Assembly (NCBI RefSeq): GCF_000011365.1
Contig: NC_004463.1
Coordinates: 8,108,001 to 8,172,000 of the forward strand
Length of the DNA: 64,000 nucleotides
Source of the DNA: Bradyrhizobium diazoefficiens USDA 110
Lineage (GTDB): Bacteria > Pseudomonadota > Alphaproteobacteria > Rhizobiales > Xanthobacteraceae
Reading direction: 5' to 3'
Shown here: positions 27,142-36,112 of the stretch, piece after piece
Numbering within the stretch: the stretch's first letter is position 1
Layout: every line of letters begins with the position of its first letter
Program-made: the position numbers and the translations under genes
Notes under the pieces: generated by a model
Seen by the model: the letters and a program-made list of their open reading frames with translations, nothing else
What the model was told of the DNA's origin: nothing
Databases searched by the model: none

Positions 27142-28694
27142 TCAGGGAAATGCTTGCGCCTCCATGGATTGGCCAAACCATCGCGACGCGGCCTGAGCAA
27201 CCTCCTCATCGTCGGGCGTACCGTCGCAGGCCCACGCGACGAAGCCGTCGGGGCGCACCAACGCTGCACTCAGGCCCAGCCGGTCCTTCGCGTCATCGGC
27301 GACATATGTGATCCGGTCGCCCCAGCGGCTTGCAAGCATCCGCAGCGACGCACGGGAGCCGAAGTCCAGCAATAACCCTTTCGCCGTCCTGAGACGTTCT
27401 CCGACCGTCGTCCCGTCAGCGAATTCGAAATCGGGAGCACTCCGGCCGACAAGCGGATGGCTGCCCCGAGATCGTAGCGGAGCGAAACGCCGCGCACGCG
27501 CTCGGCGAAATAGGTCGCACCGTCCCGCGTCTCGATGAGATCGCGAATGATGGCTTGGAGCGCGCGGGTGCTCGGTGTCGGCCGCATGATCGCGACCTGC
27601 GCGCGCGACCAGTCGAGGATTTGCGCGCCCACAGGATGCCGCTCGCGCGAATAGCTGTCGAGGAGATCGGCCGGTGCGCCGCCGCAGATCGTCGCCGCCA
27701 GCTTCCAGCCCAGGTTCATCGCATCGCCAAGACCAAGATTGAGGCCCTGGCCGCCCAGCGGCGAATGGATGTGGGCAGCGTCGCCCGCCAGGAGCACACG
27801 CCCTCTGCGATACGTGGTTGCCTGATGGGCCCGATCCGTCCAGGTGGCGGCGAGCCGAAGCGCCGTGACGGTGACGTCGGTGCAGGAGACGCGACGCAGG
27901 ACGCTCTGCACATGCTCGCGTGTGATCGGCTCGGTGCGGTGGAAAGCTCCGCCGTCGAAATCGACCATCGCGATCGTCCCGGGCTGCGCATAGGTATACA
28001 TGCCGGCGGGCGTGTAGTTGCGGCCCTGGCGAAGCCTGTCCGGATCGGCCAGCTCGACGTCGATGGAATAGCCCGTGAACTCGGGGTCGGTGCCGACGAA
28101 GTCAAAGCCACCGATCTTGCGCACCGTGCTGCGGCCACCGTCGCATCCGACAAGTCATCTTGCCCGGAAGGTCTCGCCGGCCGCCTGCACTGTCACGTCT
28201 TCGCTCGAGGCGACAACGGCATTCACGGCAAAACCGCGCCGGATCTCGACGCCCATGCTGCGTGCCCGCGCAGCCAGAACGGATTCGAGCGTTGCCATAT
28301 CGACGGCGAGGTTGGCATCGGCCGACGTCGGCAGACGCCAGGACCACTTCGCCACATCGATGTTGTCCTGATAGAACTGGAGGCCGGCGAAATGACCCGC
28401 GGGCCGTCGCGTCTGCTGCATCCAGTGGGCTGCACGCTTGATCGCGTCTGAGGTAAGCTGCTGCGCGGCCACGATCTCTTCCAGCAGGCCACGCCGGTGA
28501 AAGGCCTCGAGTGTGGAGATCGAAAGACCGCGCAGGCCAAACGGGAGTTGCTTCAGGGCCGAATGCGAATCTTGCGATTGCTCCAGCACCAGCACCTGGA
28601 GACCGGCGAGCTGCAACTCGCACGCGAGAAACAGGCCGACGGGACCGGCACCGGCAATGACGACATCGTATGGAATCGAGGATTGATCGTGCAT
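27142..28694 (-). pseudogene. FAD-dependent aromatic monooxygenase, disrupted
   Basis: A PheA/TfdB-family hydroxylase broken by two lesions. From ATG 28694 the N-terminus has VVIAGAGPVGLFLACELQ (FAD). An in-frame TGA (28155-28157) then interrupts just before LVGCDGGRSTV (DG motif). The frame resumes through LLAGDAAHIHSPLGGQGLN (GD motif). A one-base deletion near 27459-27462 shifts the frame before the thioredoxin-like C-terminal domain (HPLVGRSAPDF ... GLLLDFGSRASLRML). Repaired, the protein would have about 517 residues, normal for the family. Decay or sequencing errors are both possible. Confidence 0.85.
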
Positions 28695-28916
28695 GAGACG
28701 CTCCTGTGGTCGATGTTCGACCGGAGCGTTCCCTGGGCTTGAGAATCACACGGACGAACGATTGGGCGCCTTGGTGGCGTCCGATGTTCGTCGCGGGGAT
28801 CCCTTGCACAAGGCCAAAGACCAGAGCTTTCGTTACCGAAAGGACTTGGGCTTACCAGACCAAGTCTGCCTTTTCCGACAGGAGACGTATAGTTTCGTGG
28901 CGATCGATCTGCAACG

Positions 28917-28949
28917 AAAAAGGCACGGCGCTTGCGGCGCCGTGCCTTT
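28917..28949 (-). terminator. Terminator of the thiolase gene
   Basis: GGCACGGCG / CGCCGTGCC flanked by AAA/TTT pairs. On the minus strand it ends GCCTTTTTCG. It lies 20 bases after the thiolase stop. Confidence 0.85.
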
Positions 28950-28968
28950 CACATTCATGTGGCCCGGA

Positions 28969-30141
28969 TCAGCTGTAGATCTCGAACAGGCCGGCGCCGC
29001 CCTGGCCGCCGCCGATGCACATCGTCACCACGCCCCACTTCGCCTTGCGGCGCGCGCCTTCCTGGAGCAGATGGCCGGTGAGACGTGCGCCGGTCATGCC
29101 GAAGGGATGGCCGATCGCGATCGAGCCGCCATTGACGTTGTACTTGGCGGGATCGATGCCGAGCTGGTCGCGGCAATACAGGCACTGGCTGGCGAAGGCC
29201 TCGTTGAGCTCCCACAGATCGATGTCGTCGATCTTGAGGCCGGTGCGCTTGAGCAGCTTCGGGATCGCGAACACCGGACCGATGCCCATCTCGTCGGGCT
29301 CGCAGCCGGCGGTCGCCCAGGCGACGAAGCGGCCGAGCGGCTTGAGGCCGCGCTTCTCGGCGTCCTTGGCTTCCATCAGCACGACGGCGGCGGCGCCGTC
29401 CGAGAGCTGGCTGGCATTGCCGGCGGTGACGAACTTGCCGGGGCCCTTCACCGGCTCGAGCTTGGCAAGGCCCTCCAACGTGGTCTCGGGCCGGTTGCAC
29501 TCGTCACGGTCGACGACGTAGTCGACGATGCTCTCCGCCTTGGTCTGCTTGTCGACGACCTTCATCTTGGTCTTCATCGGGACGATCTCGTCCTTGAACT
29601 TGTTCGCCTGCTGGGCCGCGGCCATGCGGCGCTGCGATTCCAGCGAGAACTCGTCCTGGTATTCGCGGCTGAGCTTGTAACGCTCGGCGACGATGTCGGC
29701 GGTGTCGATCATCGCCATGAAGATGTCGGGCGCGACCTTGAGCAGTTCCGGATCGATCGATTCCTTCGGCGTGCCACCGCCGGGCACCGAGATGCTCTCG
29801 ACGCCGCCGGCGACGATGCAGTCGGCGCCGTCGGAGCGGATCGAGTTGGCGGCCATCGCGATGGTCTGGAGCCCTGAGGAGCAGAAGCGGTTCACCGAGA
29901 CGCCGGCGGTGGTCTTCGGCAGGCCGGCGAGCAGAGCGGCCTGGCGGCCGATGTTCGGCGCGCCGTGGGCGCAATTGCCGAGGTAGCAGTCCTCGACATA
30001 GTCCTTGTCGACGCCGGCGCGATCGACCGCGTGGCGGATGGCGTGGGCCGCGAGCGACATCGGCGGCGTGATGTTGAACCCGCCGCGGCCGGATTTCGCA
30101 AGACCCGTGCGCGCATAGGAAACGATGACGGCTTCACGCAT
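28969..30141 (-). CDS. Acetyl-CoA acyltransferase (thiolase)
   Basis: A 390-residue thiolase. Acyl-accepting Cys87 lies in NRFCSSGLQTIAMAAN, the second active-site region is NGGSIAIGHPFGMTGAR (His), and the C-terminal CIGGGQGGAGLF carries the proton-shuttling cysteine. The start MREAVIVSYARTGLAKSGRGGF is typical of fatty-acid or branched-acid beta-oxidation thiolases rather than PhaA. AAGGGAGA precedes the ATG at 30141. It is a single gene with its own terminator. Confidence 0.93.
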   Translation of the reverse strand: MREAVIVSYARTGLAKSGRGGFNITPPMSLAAHAIRHAVDRAGVDKDYVEDCYLGNCAHGAPNIGRQAALLAGLPKTTAGVSVNRFCSSGLQTIAMAANSIRSDGADCIVAGGVESISVPGGGTPKESIDPELLKVAPDIFMAMIDTADIVAERYKLSREYQDEFSLESQRRMAAAQQANKFKDEIVPMKTKMKVVDKQTKAESIVDYVVDRDECNRPETTLEGLAKLEPVKGPGKFVTAGNASQLSDGAAAVVLMEAKDAEKRGLKPLGRFVAWATAGCEPDEMGIGPVFAIPKLLKRTGLKIDDIDLWELNEAFASQCLYCRDQLGIDPAKYNVNGGSIAIGHPFGMTGARLTGHLLQEGARRKAKWGVVTMCIGGGQGGAGLFEIYS

Positions 30142-30224
30142 TGTTTTCTCCCTTGTCGAACGATTTTGAACGGAGCGTCCTGGTCGCCATTGGTACACAA
30201 AGTTGGAAGGCTGCGGGAGAAATA

Positions 30225-30258
30225 AAAACGCCGCCCCCGGTGAGGGAGGCGGCGTTGT
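30225..30258 (-). terminator. Terminator downstream of serA
   Basis: AACGCCGCC / GGCGGCGTT. On the minus strand it is followed by TTTTATTT. The repeat at 30285-30383 lies between it and the serA stop. Confidence 0.7.
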
Positions 30259-30284
30259 TCCGCGGGTCGGAATATATGATACGC

Positions 30285-30383
30285 GTCATTCCGGGGCGGC
30301 TCGAAGAGCCGAACCCGGAATCTCGAGATTCTCAGGTGCGCAATTGCGCACAGGAGTTTACTCTTCGCGTGCCCCGGAATGAC
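30285..30383. repeat. REP-like repeat 'GTCATTCCGGGG', copy
   Basis: Arms GTCATTCCGGGGC and GCCCCGGAATGAC with an inner GTGCGCAATTGCGCAC palindrome. It occupies the serA 3' untranslated region. Confidence 0.85.
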
Positions 30384-30389
30384 GGAGTG

Positions 30390-31979
30390 TCAGAACGTCA
30401 GCGCCTTGGCCTGCTTGACCTGCGGCAGCGCCTGCACCTTGGCGAGCACGTCGGCCGGCACCGCGCCGTCGACCTCGACCAGCGCGATGGCGTCGCCGCC
30501 CAGCTTGACGCGGCCGAGATGGAAGGTCGCGATGTTGAGCTTGGCGGCGCCAAGCAGGCTCGCGAACGCGCCGATGAAGCCGGGCTTGTCCTCGTTGGTC
30601 ACGTAGATCATCGACTTGCCGAACTCGGCGTCGACGCGGATGCCCTTGACGTCGACGAGGCGCGGCTTGCCGTCATGATACACGGTGCCGGAGACCGAGC
30701 GCTCCTGGCGCTCCGTCGCCACCGTGACGGTGATCAGGCTCTCATAGTCGCTCTGGGCGGCGCGCACGATCTCGTCCACCACCATGCCACGCTCCTTGGC
30801 GACCACGGGCGCGGACACCACGTTGACCTCGCCCAGCATCGGCCGCAGCAGGCCCGACAGCACGGCGGAGGTGATCGCCTTGATCTTCATCTCGGCGACA
30901 TGGCCCTCATAGGTGATCTCGACCTTGAGGATGCCGCTCTCGGTGAGCTGGCCGGCGAACGAGCCGAGCTTCTCGGCGAGCGCGATGAACGGCTTCAGCT
31001 TCGGCGCTTCTTCCGCCGTGATCGAGGGGAAGTTGACCGCGTTCGAGATGGCGCCGGTCAGCAGATAGTCCGACATCTGCTCGGCGACCTGGAGCGCGAC
31101 GTTCTCCTGCGCTTCGGTGGTGGAGGCGCCGAGATGCGGCGTGCAGATCACGTTGGGATGGCCGAACAGCACGTTGGTATTCGCGGGCTCCTCGACGAAG
31201 ACGTCGAAGGCGGCGCCCGCGATGTGCTTGGAATTCAGCGCATCGACCACCGCCTGCTCGTCGACGAGACCGCCGCGGGCGCAGTTGATCAGGCGCACGC
31301 CCTTCTTCATCTTGGCGATCGCGGCAGCATCGATGATGTTCTTGGTCTTCTCGGTCAGCGGGGTGTGCAGCGTGATGAAGTCGGCGCGCTTGAGGAGGTC
31401 GTCGAGATCGACCTTCTCGACGCCGATGTCCTTGGCGCGCTCCGGCGACAGGAACGGATCGAACGCGACCACCTTCATGCGCAGGCCGAGCGCGCGGTCC
31501 GCGACGATCGAGCCGATATTACCGCAGCCGACCACCCCTAACACCTTGCCGGTGATCTCGACGCCCATGAAGCGGTTCTTCTCCCACTTGCCGGCCTGGG
31601 TCGAGGCGTCGGCCTGCGGGATCTCGCGGGCGAGCGCGAGCATCAGGGTGATGGCGTGCTCGGCGGTCGTGATCGAATTGCCGAACGGCGTGTTCATCAC
31701 GATGATGCCCTTGGCCGTGGCGGCGGGGATCTCGACGTTGTCGACGCCGATGCCGGCGCGGCCGATCACCTTGAGGTTGGTTGCCTTCTCGAGGATCTTG
31801 GCGGTCGCCTTGGTCGCGGAGCGGATCGCGAGGCCGTCGTAATTGCCGATGATCTCGGCGAGCTTGTCCTTGTCCTTGCCGAGATTGGGCTGGAAGTCGA
31901 CCTCGATGCCGCGATCCTTGAAGATCTGCACGGCGGCGGGCGAGAGCGCGTCGGAAATGAGAACTTTGGGTTTGGTCAT
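30390..31979 (-). CDS. serA: D-3-phosphoglycerate dehydrogenase
   Basis: First step of serine synthesis: 3-phosphoglycerate to 3-phosphohydroxypyruvate with NAD. It has 529 residues, the long form. The NAD motif VVGCGNIGSIVADRA is near residue 147, catalytic Arg in INCARGGLVDE and His in ICTPHLGAST. The C-terminal half has the extra regulatory (ASB) domain and an ACT domain (IYVTNEDKPGFIGAFASLLG), which suggests serine feedback. It lies 205 bases after serC on the same strand, separated by a repeat. Confidence 0.97.
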   Translation of the reverse strand: MTKPKVLISDALSPAAVQIFKDRGIEVDFQPNLGKDKDKLAEIIGNYDGLAIRSATKATAKILEKATNLKVIGRAGIGVDNVEIPAATAKGIIVMNTPFGNSITTAEHAITLMLALAREIPQADASTQAGKWEKNRFMGVEITGKVLGVVGCGNIGSIVADRALGLRMKVVAFDPFLSPERAKDIGVEKVDLDDLLKRADFITLHTPLTEKTKNIIDAAAIAKMKKGVRLINCARGGLVDEQAVVDALNSKHIAGAAFDVFVEEPANTNVLFGHPNVICTPHLGASTTEAQENVALQVAEQMSDYLLTGAISNAVNFPSITAEEAPKLKPFIALAEKLGSFAGQLTESGILKVEITYEGHVAEMKIKAITSAVLSGLLRPMLGEVNVVSAPVVAKERGMVVDEIVRAAQSDYESLITVTVATERQERSVSGTVYHDGKPRLVDVKGIRVDAEFGKSMIYVTNEDKPGFIGAFASLLGAAKLNIATFHLGRVKLGGDAIALVEVDGAVPADVLAKVQALPQVKQAKALTF

Positions 31980-32045
31980 GGGAATGATCCTCTACCTTCC
32001 TCGCAAAGAGGGGCGGCCTTCGGGAGCAGGGTGATGCTGTTTCTT

Positions 32046-32174
32046 CTCCCTCTCCTCGTTCTTACGGGGAGAGGGTTGGGGTGAGGGGCAGCCACAGGCG
32101 AAGGTACTCGCGGAGAGAGCCCCTCACCCGGATTGCTGCGCAATCCGGCCTCTCCCCGTAAGAACGGAGAGAGG
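32046..32174. repeat. Dispersed inverted repeat, 'CTCTCCCC' family, copy 2
   Basis: CTCTCCTCGTTCTTACGGGGAGAGG at one end and GCCTCTCCCCGTAAGAACGG AGAGAGG at the other, with CCCCTCACCC and GGATTGCTGCGCAATCC inside. It sits between serC and serA. Confidence 0.8.
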
Positions 32175-32184
32175 CTAAGAAAGC

Positions 32185-33357
32185 TCACGCCGCCTTGGCG
32201 AGCTGCGCCTTGGTCTCGGCGAAGGCCCAGTCGATCCACTGGGTCAGGAGCTCGACGTCCCTGGCCTCGACAGTGGCGCCGCACCAGATGCGCAGGCCGG
32301 CCGGTGCATCGCGATAGTAGGCGAAGTCGTAGCCGGCGCCTTCCTTCTCGACCAGCGCGACCAGCTTCTTGGAGAACTCGGCCTGCGCGTCGTCCGAGAG
32401 CGCGGTGAGCGCGGGATCGATGAACTTCAGGCACACCGAGGTGTTGGAGCGGATCGAAGCGTCCTTGGCCAGGAAGTCGATCCAGGGCGTCTTCGCCTTC
32501 CAGTCGGCCAGCACCTTGGTGTTGGCGTCGGCGCGCGCGATCAGCGCCTTGAGGCCGCCGATCGACTTGGCCCAGTTCAGCGCATCGAGATAGTCCTCGA
32601 CGCAGAGCATCGACGGCGTGTTGATGGTCTCGCCGACGAAGATGCCTTCGTTGATCTTGCCGCCCTTGGTCATGCGGAAGATCTTCGGCAGCGGCCAGGC
32701 CGGCTTGTAGGTCTCGAGCCGCTCCACCGCGCGGGGCGACAGGATCAGCATGCCGTGCGCGGCCTCGCCGCCGAGCGCCTTCTGCCAGGAGAAGGTGACG
32801 ACGTCGAGCTTGGCCCAGTCGAGGGCCTGCGCGAACGCCGCCGAGGTGGCGTCGCAAATGGTCAGGCCTTCGCGGGTCGCGCTGATCCAGTCGGCGTTCG
32901 GGACGCGCACGCCTGACGTGGTGCCGTTCCAGGTGAAGACGACGTCCGACTTCGGATCGACCTTGGAGAGATCGGGGATTTCACCATAAGCCGCATTGAG
33001 CTTGGTGACGTCCTTGAGCTTCAATTCCTTGACGATGTCGCTGACCCAGCCTTCGCCGAAGGATTCCCAGGCGAGCGTGGTGACGGGCCGCGCACCAAGC
33101 AGCGACCACAGCGCCATCTCGACCGCGCCGGTATCGGAGGCCGGCACGATGCCGATGCGATAATCGGCCGGCACTTCAAGCACTTCGCGCGTCAGATCGA
33201 TCGCGAGCTTGAGCTTGGTCTTGCCGACCTTCGCGCGATGCGAACGGCCGAGCGCTGCGTCCTTGAGATTTTGGGCATTCCAGCCGGGGCGCTTGGCGCA
33301 GGGGCCGGAGGAGAAATGCGGCACGTTGGGCCGCGAAGCGGGCTTCGCTACAGTCAT
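32185..33357 (-). CDS. serC: Phosphoserine aminotransferase
   Basis: Second step of serine synthesis: transfers the amino group from glutamate to 3-phosphohydroxypyruvate; also used in pyridoxal-phosphate synthesis. It has 390 residues, of the alphaproteobacterial long type. The start [18 protein letters not shown] is characteristic. The PLP lysine is in [15 protein letters not shown], and the phosphate-binding part is [14 protein letters not shown]. It is transcribed toward serA. Confidence 0.96.
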   Translation of the reverse strand: MTVAKPASRPNVPHFSSGPCAKRPGWNAQNLKDAALGRSHRAKVGKTKLKLAIDLTREVLEVPADYRIGIVPASDTGAVEMALWSLLGARPVTTLAWESFGEGWVSDIVKELKLKDVTKLNAAYGEIPDLSKVDPKSDVVFTWNGTTSGVRVPNADWISATREGLTICDATSAAFAQALDWAKLDVVTFSWQKALGGEAAHGMLILSPRAVERLETYKPAWPLPKIFRMTKGGKINEGIFVGETINTPSMLCVEDYLDALNWAKSIGGLKALIARADANTKVLADWKAKTPWIDFLAKDASIRSNTSVCLKFIDPALTALSDDAQAEFSKKLVALVEKEGAGYDFAYYRDAPAGLRIWCGATVEARDVELLTQWIDWAFAETKAQLAKAA

Positions 33358-33436
33358 ATTCTACCCTTCCAGATAGTAAGCCTCCCGTTGGGGGGAGGTG
33401 TCCCGCCGCGGCTGATACGGGAAACGGGAAGAGTCG

Positions 33437-33643
33437 TCAAGGAAGTTCCGGCACCTCACGCGCGAGTGATGGCGCTTCCGGCGCGATATCGGGGGATTCA
33501 ACCCTGGCGAGCGCGTTCAGCAAGTCCGTGGCCTCGCTGATCAATTGCGCGGCTTTGCGTCGGCTGCCGACCTTCAAAATGCATTTGTCATTGGCCTGCA
33601 CAACGTAGTCGTTGCCGACCTTGATCATCGAATAGCTTGTCAT
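33437..33643 (-). CDS. Small hypothetical protein, 68 aa
   Basis: A 68-residue soluble protein (MTSYSMIKVGNDYVVQANDK then CILKVGSRRKAAQL) with an N-terminal beta-hairpin-like part and a C-terminal helix and Pro-rich tail. GGGGAT precedes the ATG at 33643; the frame is open upstream but lacks a ribosome binding site. No known motif. Upstream of serC on the same strand with a 79-base gap. Confidence 0.55.
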   Translation of the reverse strand: MTSYSMIKVGNDYVVQANDKCILKVGSRRKAAQLISEATDLLNALARVESPDIAPEAPSLAREVPELP

Positions 33644-33795
33644 CGAAATCCCCGAACCGACCGAGCTCGGTGTCTGACGCTGCCGTAGCACCGTTCGTTC
33701 CCGGCTCAACGTGAACGACGGCTGGGTAGTTTACCGGCTCTTAACATGAACGAATGCGCGATCCGAATTCGCTGATTACGCAAGGCGCGCGACCG

Positions 33796-33837
33796 GAGCC
33801 CCATTCCGATACAATCGGAATGGGGCTCTTGATTTTT
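33796..33837 (+). terminator. Very strong intrinsic terminator without an upstream gene
   Basis: GAGCCCCATTCCGAT (33796-33810) and ATCGGAATGGGGCTC (33814-33828) pair perfectly over 15 bases with an ACA loop, then TTGATTTTT. No plus-strand gene precedes it in the 150-base gap. It may end an unrecognised small RNA. On the minus strand it lacks a T run. Confidence 0.65.
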
Positions 33838-33845
33838 GTGTTGAC

Positions 33846-33890
33846 GCGTTTTCTTTACGCGAACCGATATCCACTTCGCTCGAAAACGCT
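33846..33890. repeat. Short palindromic repeat 'GCGTTTTC...GAAAACGC'
   Basis: GCGTTTTC / GAAAACGC arms around ACGCGAACCGATATCCACTT, a block I recognise as widespread between genes in Bradyrhizobium genomes (from memory). It lies at the 3' end of the GNAT gene. Confidence 0.55.
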
Positions 33891-33899
33891 CTTACTGCC

Positions 33900-34364
33900 T
33901 CAAAAGCGGACAGTCATGCCGACATGACTCGCTGTGAATCCGAGCCGCTTGTAGAAGCGCTGCGCGTCTACTCGCGTCTGATGCGTCAACAGCTCGACCA
34001 GGTTACAGCCACGCGCTTTCGCTTCCGCGATGGCCCATTGCACCAATTGCTCGCCGATGCCGCGGCTGCGACAATCGGCGGCAACGCGCACGTCTTCGAG
34101 CAGACCGCGGATGCCGCCTTGCGAGCTGATGCCCGCCAGCACAGCAAGTTGCAGGCAGCCGACCACCCTGCCCTCGCTCTCGGCAACCACCAGCGCGAGA
34201 TTTGGATCACGCTCGACCCGCGCGAACGCCTCGTAATAGGCGGCAGGCAGCGGCTCCTCCACGCGCTCGCGGCCGCGCCCGAGATGATCGTCGGCGAGCA
34301 TCGCCACGATCGCAGCGACGTCCTCGCGGCGCGCGCGACGAATGGAGACGGATTTGGCGTTCAT
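33900..34364 (-). CDS. GNAT-family N-acetyltransferase
   Basis: A 154-residue acetyltransferase. Motif A (acetyl-CoA binding) is LEDVRVAADCRSRGIGEQLV, followed by motif B LVELLTHQTRVDAQRFYKRLGF. The start MNAKSVSIRRARREDVAAI at 34364 gives a family-typical first strand. It begins 16 bases after the stop of the GST gene, so the two are probably one transcript. The substrate is unknown. Confidence 0.85.
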   Translation of the reverse strand: MNAKSVSIRRARREDVAAIVAMLADDHLGRGRERVEEPLPAAYYEAFARVERDPNLALVVAESEGRVVGCLQLAVLAGISSQGGIRGLLEDVRVAADCRSRGIGEQLVQWAIAEAKARGCNLVELLTHQTRVDAQRFYKRLGFTASHVGMTVRF

Positions 34365-34380
34365 ACGGAAACTCCAGGAC

Positions 34381-34971
34381 TCAGCGCGCCGGCGGCAGGC
34401 CGAGAAAGGTCTCGACTTCGCCGATCCAGCGGCGGACCGCCGCGTAACGACCAAGATCGAAGCCGCCCTCATGCGCGACGCGCGTATAGGCGAGCAGCGA
34501 GACGTCGGCGAGCGAAACCGCTTCGCCGGCGAAGAAGCGGCTGCCGGAGAGATGCTGCTCCATGCGGTCGAGCGCCGCATAGCCGCGCTTGACCTTTTCG
34601 GGATCGAGCTCGGAGGCGTCCTTGCCGAGATAGACGAGCTGAAAGCGGCACACCGCGATATAGGGCTCGTGGCTGTACTGCTCCCAGAACAGCCATTCGT
34701 CCATCTTGGCAGCAGTAAAGGCGTCGCGCGGGATCAGCGCGCTGTCGCGGGCGAGGTAGCGGATGATGGCATTGGACTGCGCCAGCGTGCGGCCGTCGTC
34801 GAACGCAACGGTCGGCACCTGGCCGGCGCCGTTCATCGCCAGAAATTGCGGCGTGCGCGTCTCGCCCTTGCGGGTGTCGATGTCGATCCAGTCGTAGGGC
34901 AATGCGAGCTTGTCGCAGACCCACTTCACCTTGAGACAATTGCCGGAGTTGGTATCGCCGTAGATCTTCAT
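34381..34971 (-). CDS. Glutathione S-transferase
   Basis: 196 residues. The N-terminal thioredoxin-like domain starts MKIYGDTNSGNCLKVKWVCDKL with the catalytic Ser in the TNSGN turn. The G-site segment is GAGQVPTVAFDDGRTLAQSNAI (cis-Pro and the Gln-Ser pair), and the helical domain ends ...RFFAGEAVSLADVSLLAYTRVA with the N-capping box. It is upstream of the GNAT gene and downstream of an outer-membrane gene on the same strand. Confidence 0.9.
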   Translation of the reverse strand: MKIYGDTNSGNCLKVKWVCDKLALPYDWIDIDTRKGETRTPQFLAMNGAGQVPTVAFDDGRTLAQSNAIIRYLARDSALIPRDAFTAAKMDEWLFWEQYSHEPYIAVCRFQLVYLGKDASELDPEKVKRGYAALDRMEQHLSGSRFFAGEAVSLADVSLLAYTRVAHEGGFDLGRYAAVRRWIGEVETFLGLPPAR

Positions 34972-35046
34972 CGCTGCCGCCCCGCTTCGGAGCGACAGAG
35001 CATCAGGACGGAGGGAATCTGTCAACCGCGCTGCGGCGATGCAGCG

Positions 35047-35943
35047 TCAGAACTTGTAGCCGAGTCCGACGCGCGCATTGTTCAGCGTCACCGAGGTGTT
35101 CATGACCGGCGAGAATTTCACGTATTCGTATTCCACGCGCGCGAACAGACCGTCCCAGATGCAGTATTCGACGCCGAGGCCGGCGGTCCAGCCCACCGCG
35201 AATGCGTTGGTTCGACGCTGAGTCTGCGACTGAGACTGAGCCGGAACGGCCTGCGGCGCTCCGAAGGTGGTCGTCGTCAACGTGGCGCCGCCGACGACAA
35301 TCGTATTCGTCACATCCTGACGCAAATCCACGATGCTCGTCACCGAGCGGGACACGTCCATTCGGCCGACCGCAGCGCCCATGAAGGCATACGGCATGAA
35401 ATCGCCGCCGTCCCAACCCACCCGGCCCCGGAGCGTGATCATGTCCTTGACTTTCGCCGCGGCAGTGCCGGTCAGCGTCACGTCATAATTGTCGGTGACG
35501 TTCGCAGCGTGCGCGTCGCCGGGCGGGTTGACGATCGTGAGCGAGTTGGTGCCCGACGTGAGCGTCGAGAGGTTGTTGAAGTAGCTGTAGGTGCCCTCAA
35601 GACCGAGAATGGCATCGTACCATTGCCAGTTGCGGCCGACGAAGGCGCCGAAATTTGTGCTCTGCGTGTTGGTCTTGTTCATCAGCGACCAGTTCGCGGT
35701 CGGCTGCTGCAGCACGCTGTCGCGGAAAATGAAATTGGTCAGGCCGACGACGCTCTGGCTGAAGTCGGTCGCGTCGGCCGTGTAGCCGCCATTGACGCCG
35801 ACATAGGCGCCATCCCAACGATGGGACGTCTTGGACAGACCGTCGGTGAAGCCGCCGCGCAGGACGGGCAGATCCGGCATGTCGGCCGCGTGTGCGGCGG
35901 ATACAGATCCGAACACCGCCGCCACCAACCAAAGCCTACGCAT
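35047..35943 (-). CDS. Outer-membrane beta-barrel protein (Omp25/RopB-like)
   Basis: A 298-residue exported protein. The signal peptide is MRRLWLVAAVFGSVSAAHAA with cleavage after AHA. The mature part alternates aromatic/hydrophobic strands (WDGAYVGVNGGYTAD ... VGWTAGLGVEYCIWDGLFARVEYEYVKF) and ends in NARVGLGYKF, with the terminal Phe needed for BAM assembly. Such small porin-like proteins are abundant in rhizobial outer membranes. The central Thr/Gln-rich loops are longer than usual. Confidence 0.88.
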   Translation of the reverse strand: MRRLWLVAAVFGSVSAAHAADMPDLPVLRGGFTDGLSKTSHRWDGAYVGVNGGYTADATDFSQSVVGLTNFIFRDSVLQQPTANWSLMNKTNTQSTNFGAFVGRNWQWYDAILGLEGTYSYFNNLSTLTSGTNSLTIVNPPGDAHAANVTDNYDVTLTGTAAAKVKDMITLRGRVGWDGGDFMPYAFMGAAVGRMDVSRSVTSIVDLRQDVTNTIVVGGATLTTTTFGAPQAVPAQSQSQTQRRTNAFAVGWTAGLGVEYCIWDGLFARVEYEYVKFSPVMNTSVTLNNARVGLGYKF

Positions 35944-36054
35944 TGCAACGCTCCAAATCGAACTCGAACTTTCGCCATGATCATGGCTCGTTAACCTTAA
36001 CCAATGGTTGCGCCGGAGCCCTTCGTCGCCGCGAGCAATGAAAAATACGCAAAG

Positions 36055-36085
36055 CAAAACGGCGCGGGATGATCCCGCGCCGTTA
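36055..36085 (-). terminator. Terminator of the second outer-membrane gene
   Basis: AACGGCGCGGGAT / ATCCCGCGCCGTT with a one-base loop by strict pairing (three or more in practice). On the minus strand GTTTTGCTTTG follows. It is 28 bases after the stop at 36113. Confidence 0.75.
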
Positions 36086-36112
36086 AGAAGTCCTAACCGA
36101 TGAGGCTGACGA

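Noticed and set aside
35003..35416. 137-codon minus-strand frame inside the porin gene
   Set aside because: Out-of-frame shadow of the Omp25-like gene, which has a signal peptide and a terminal Phe.
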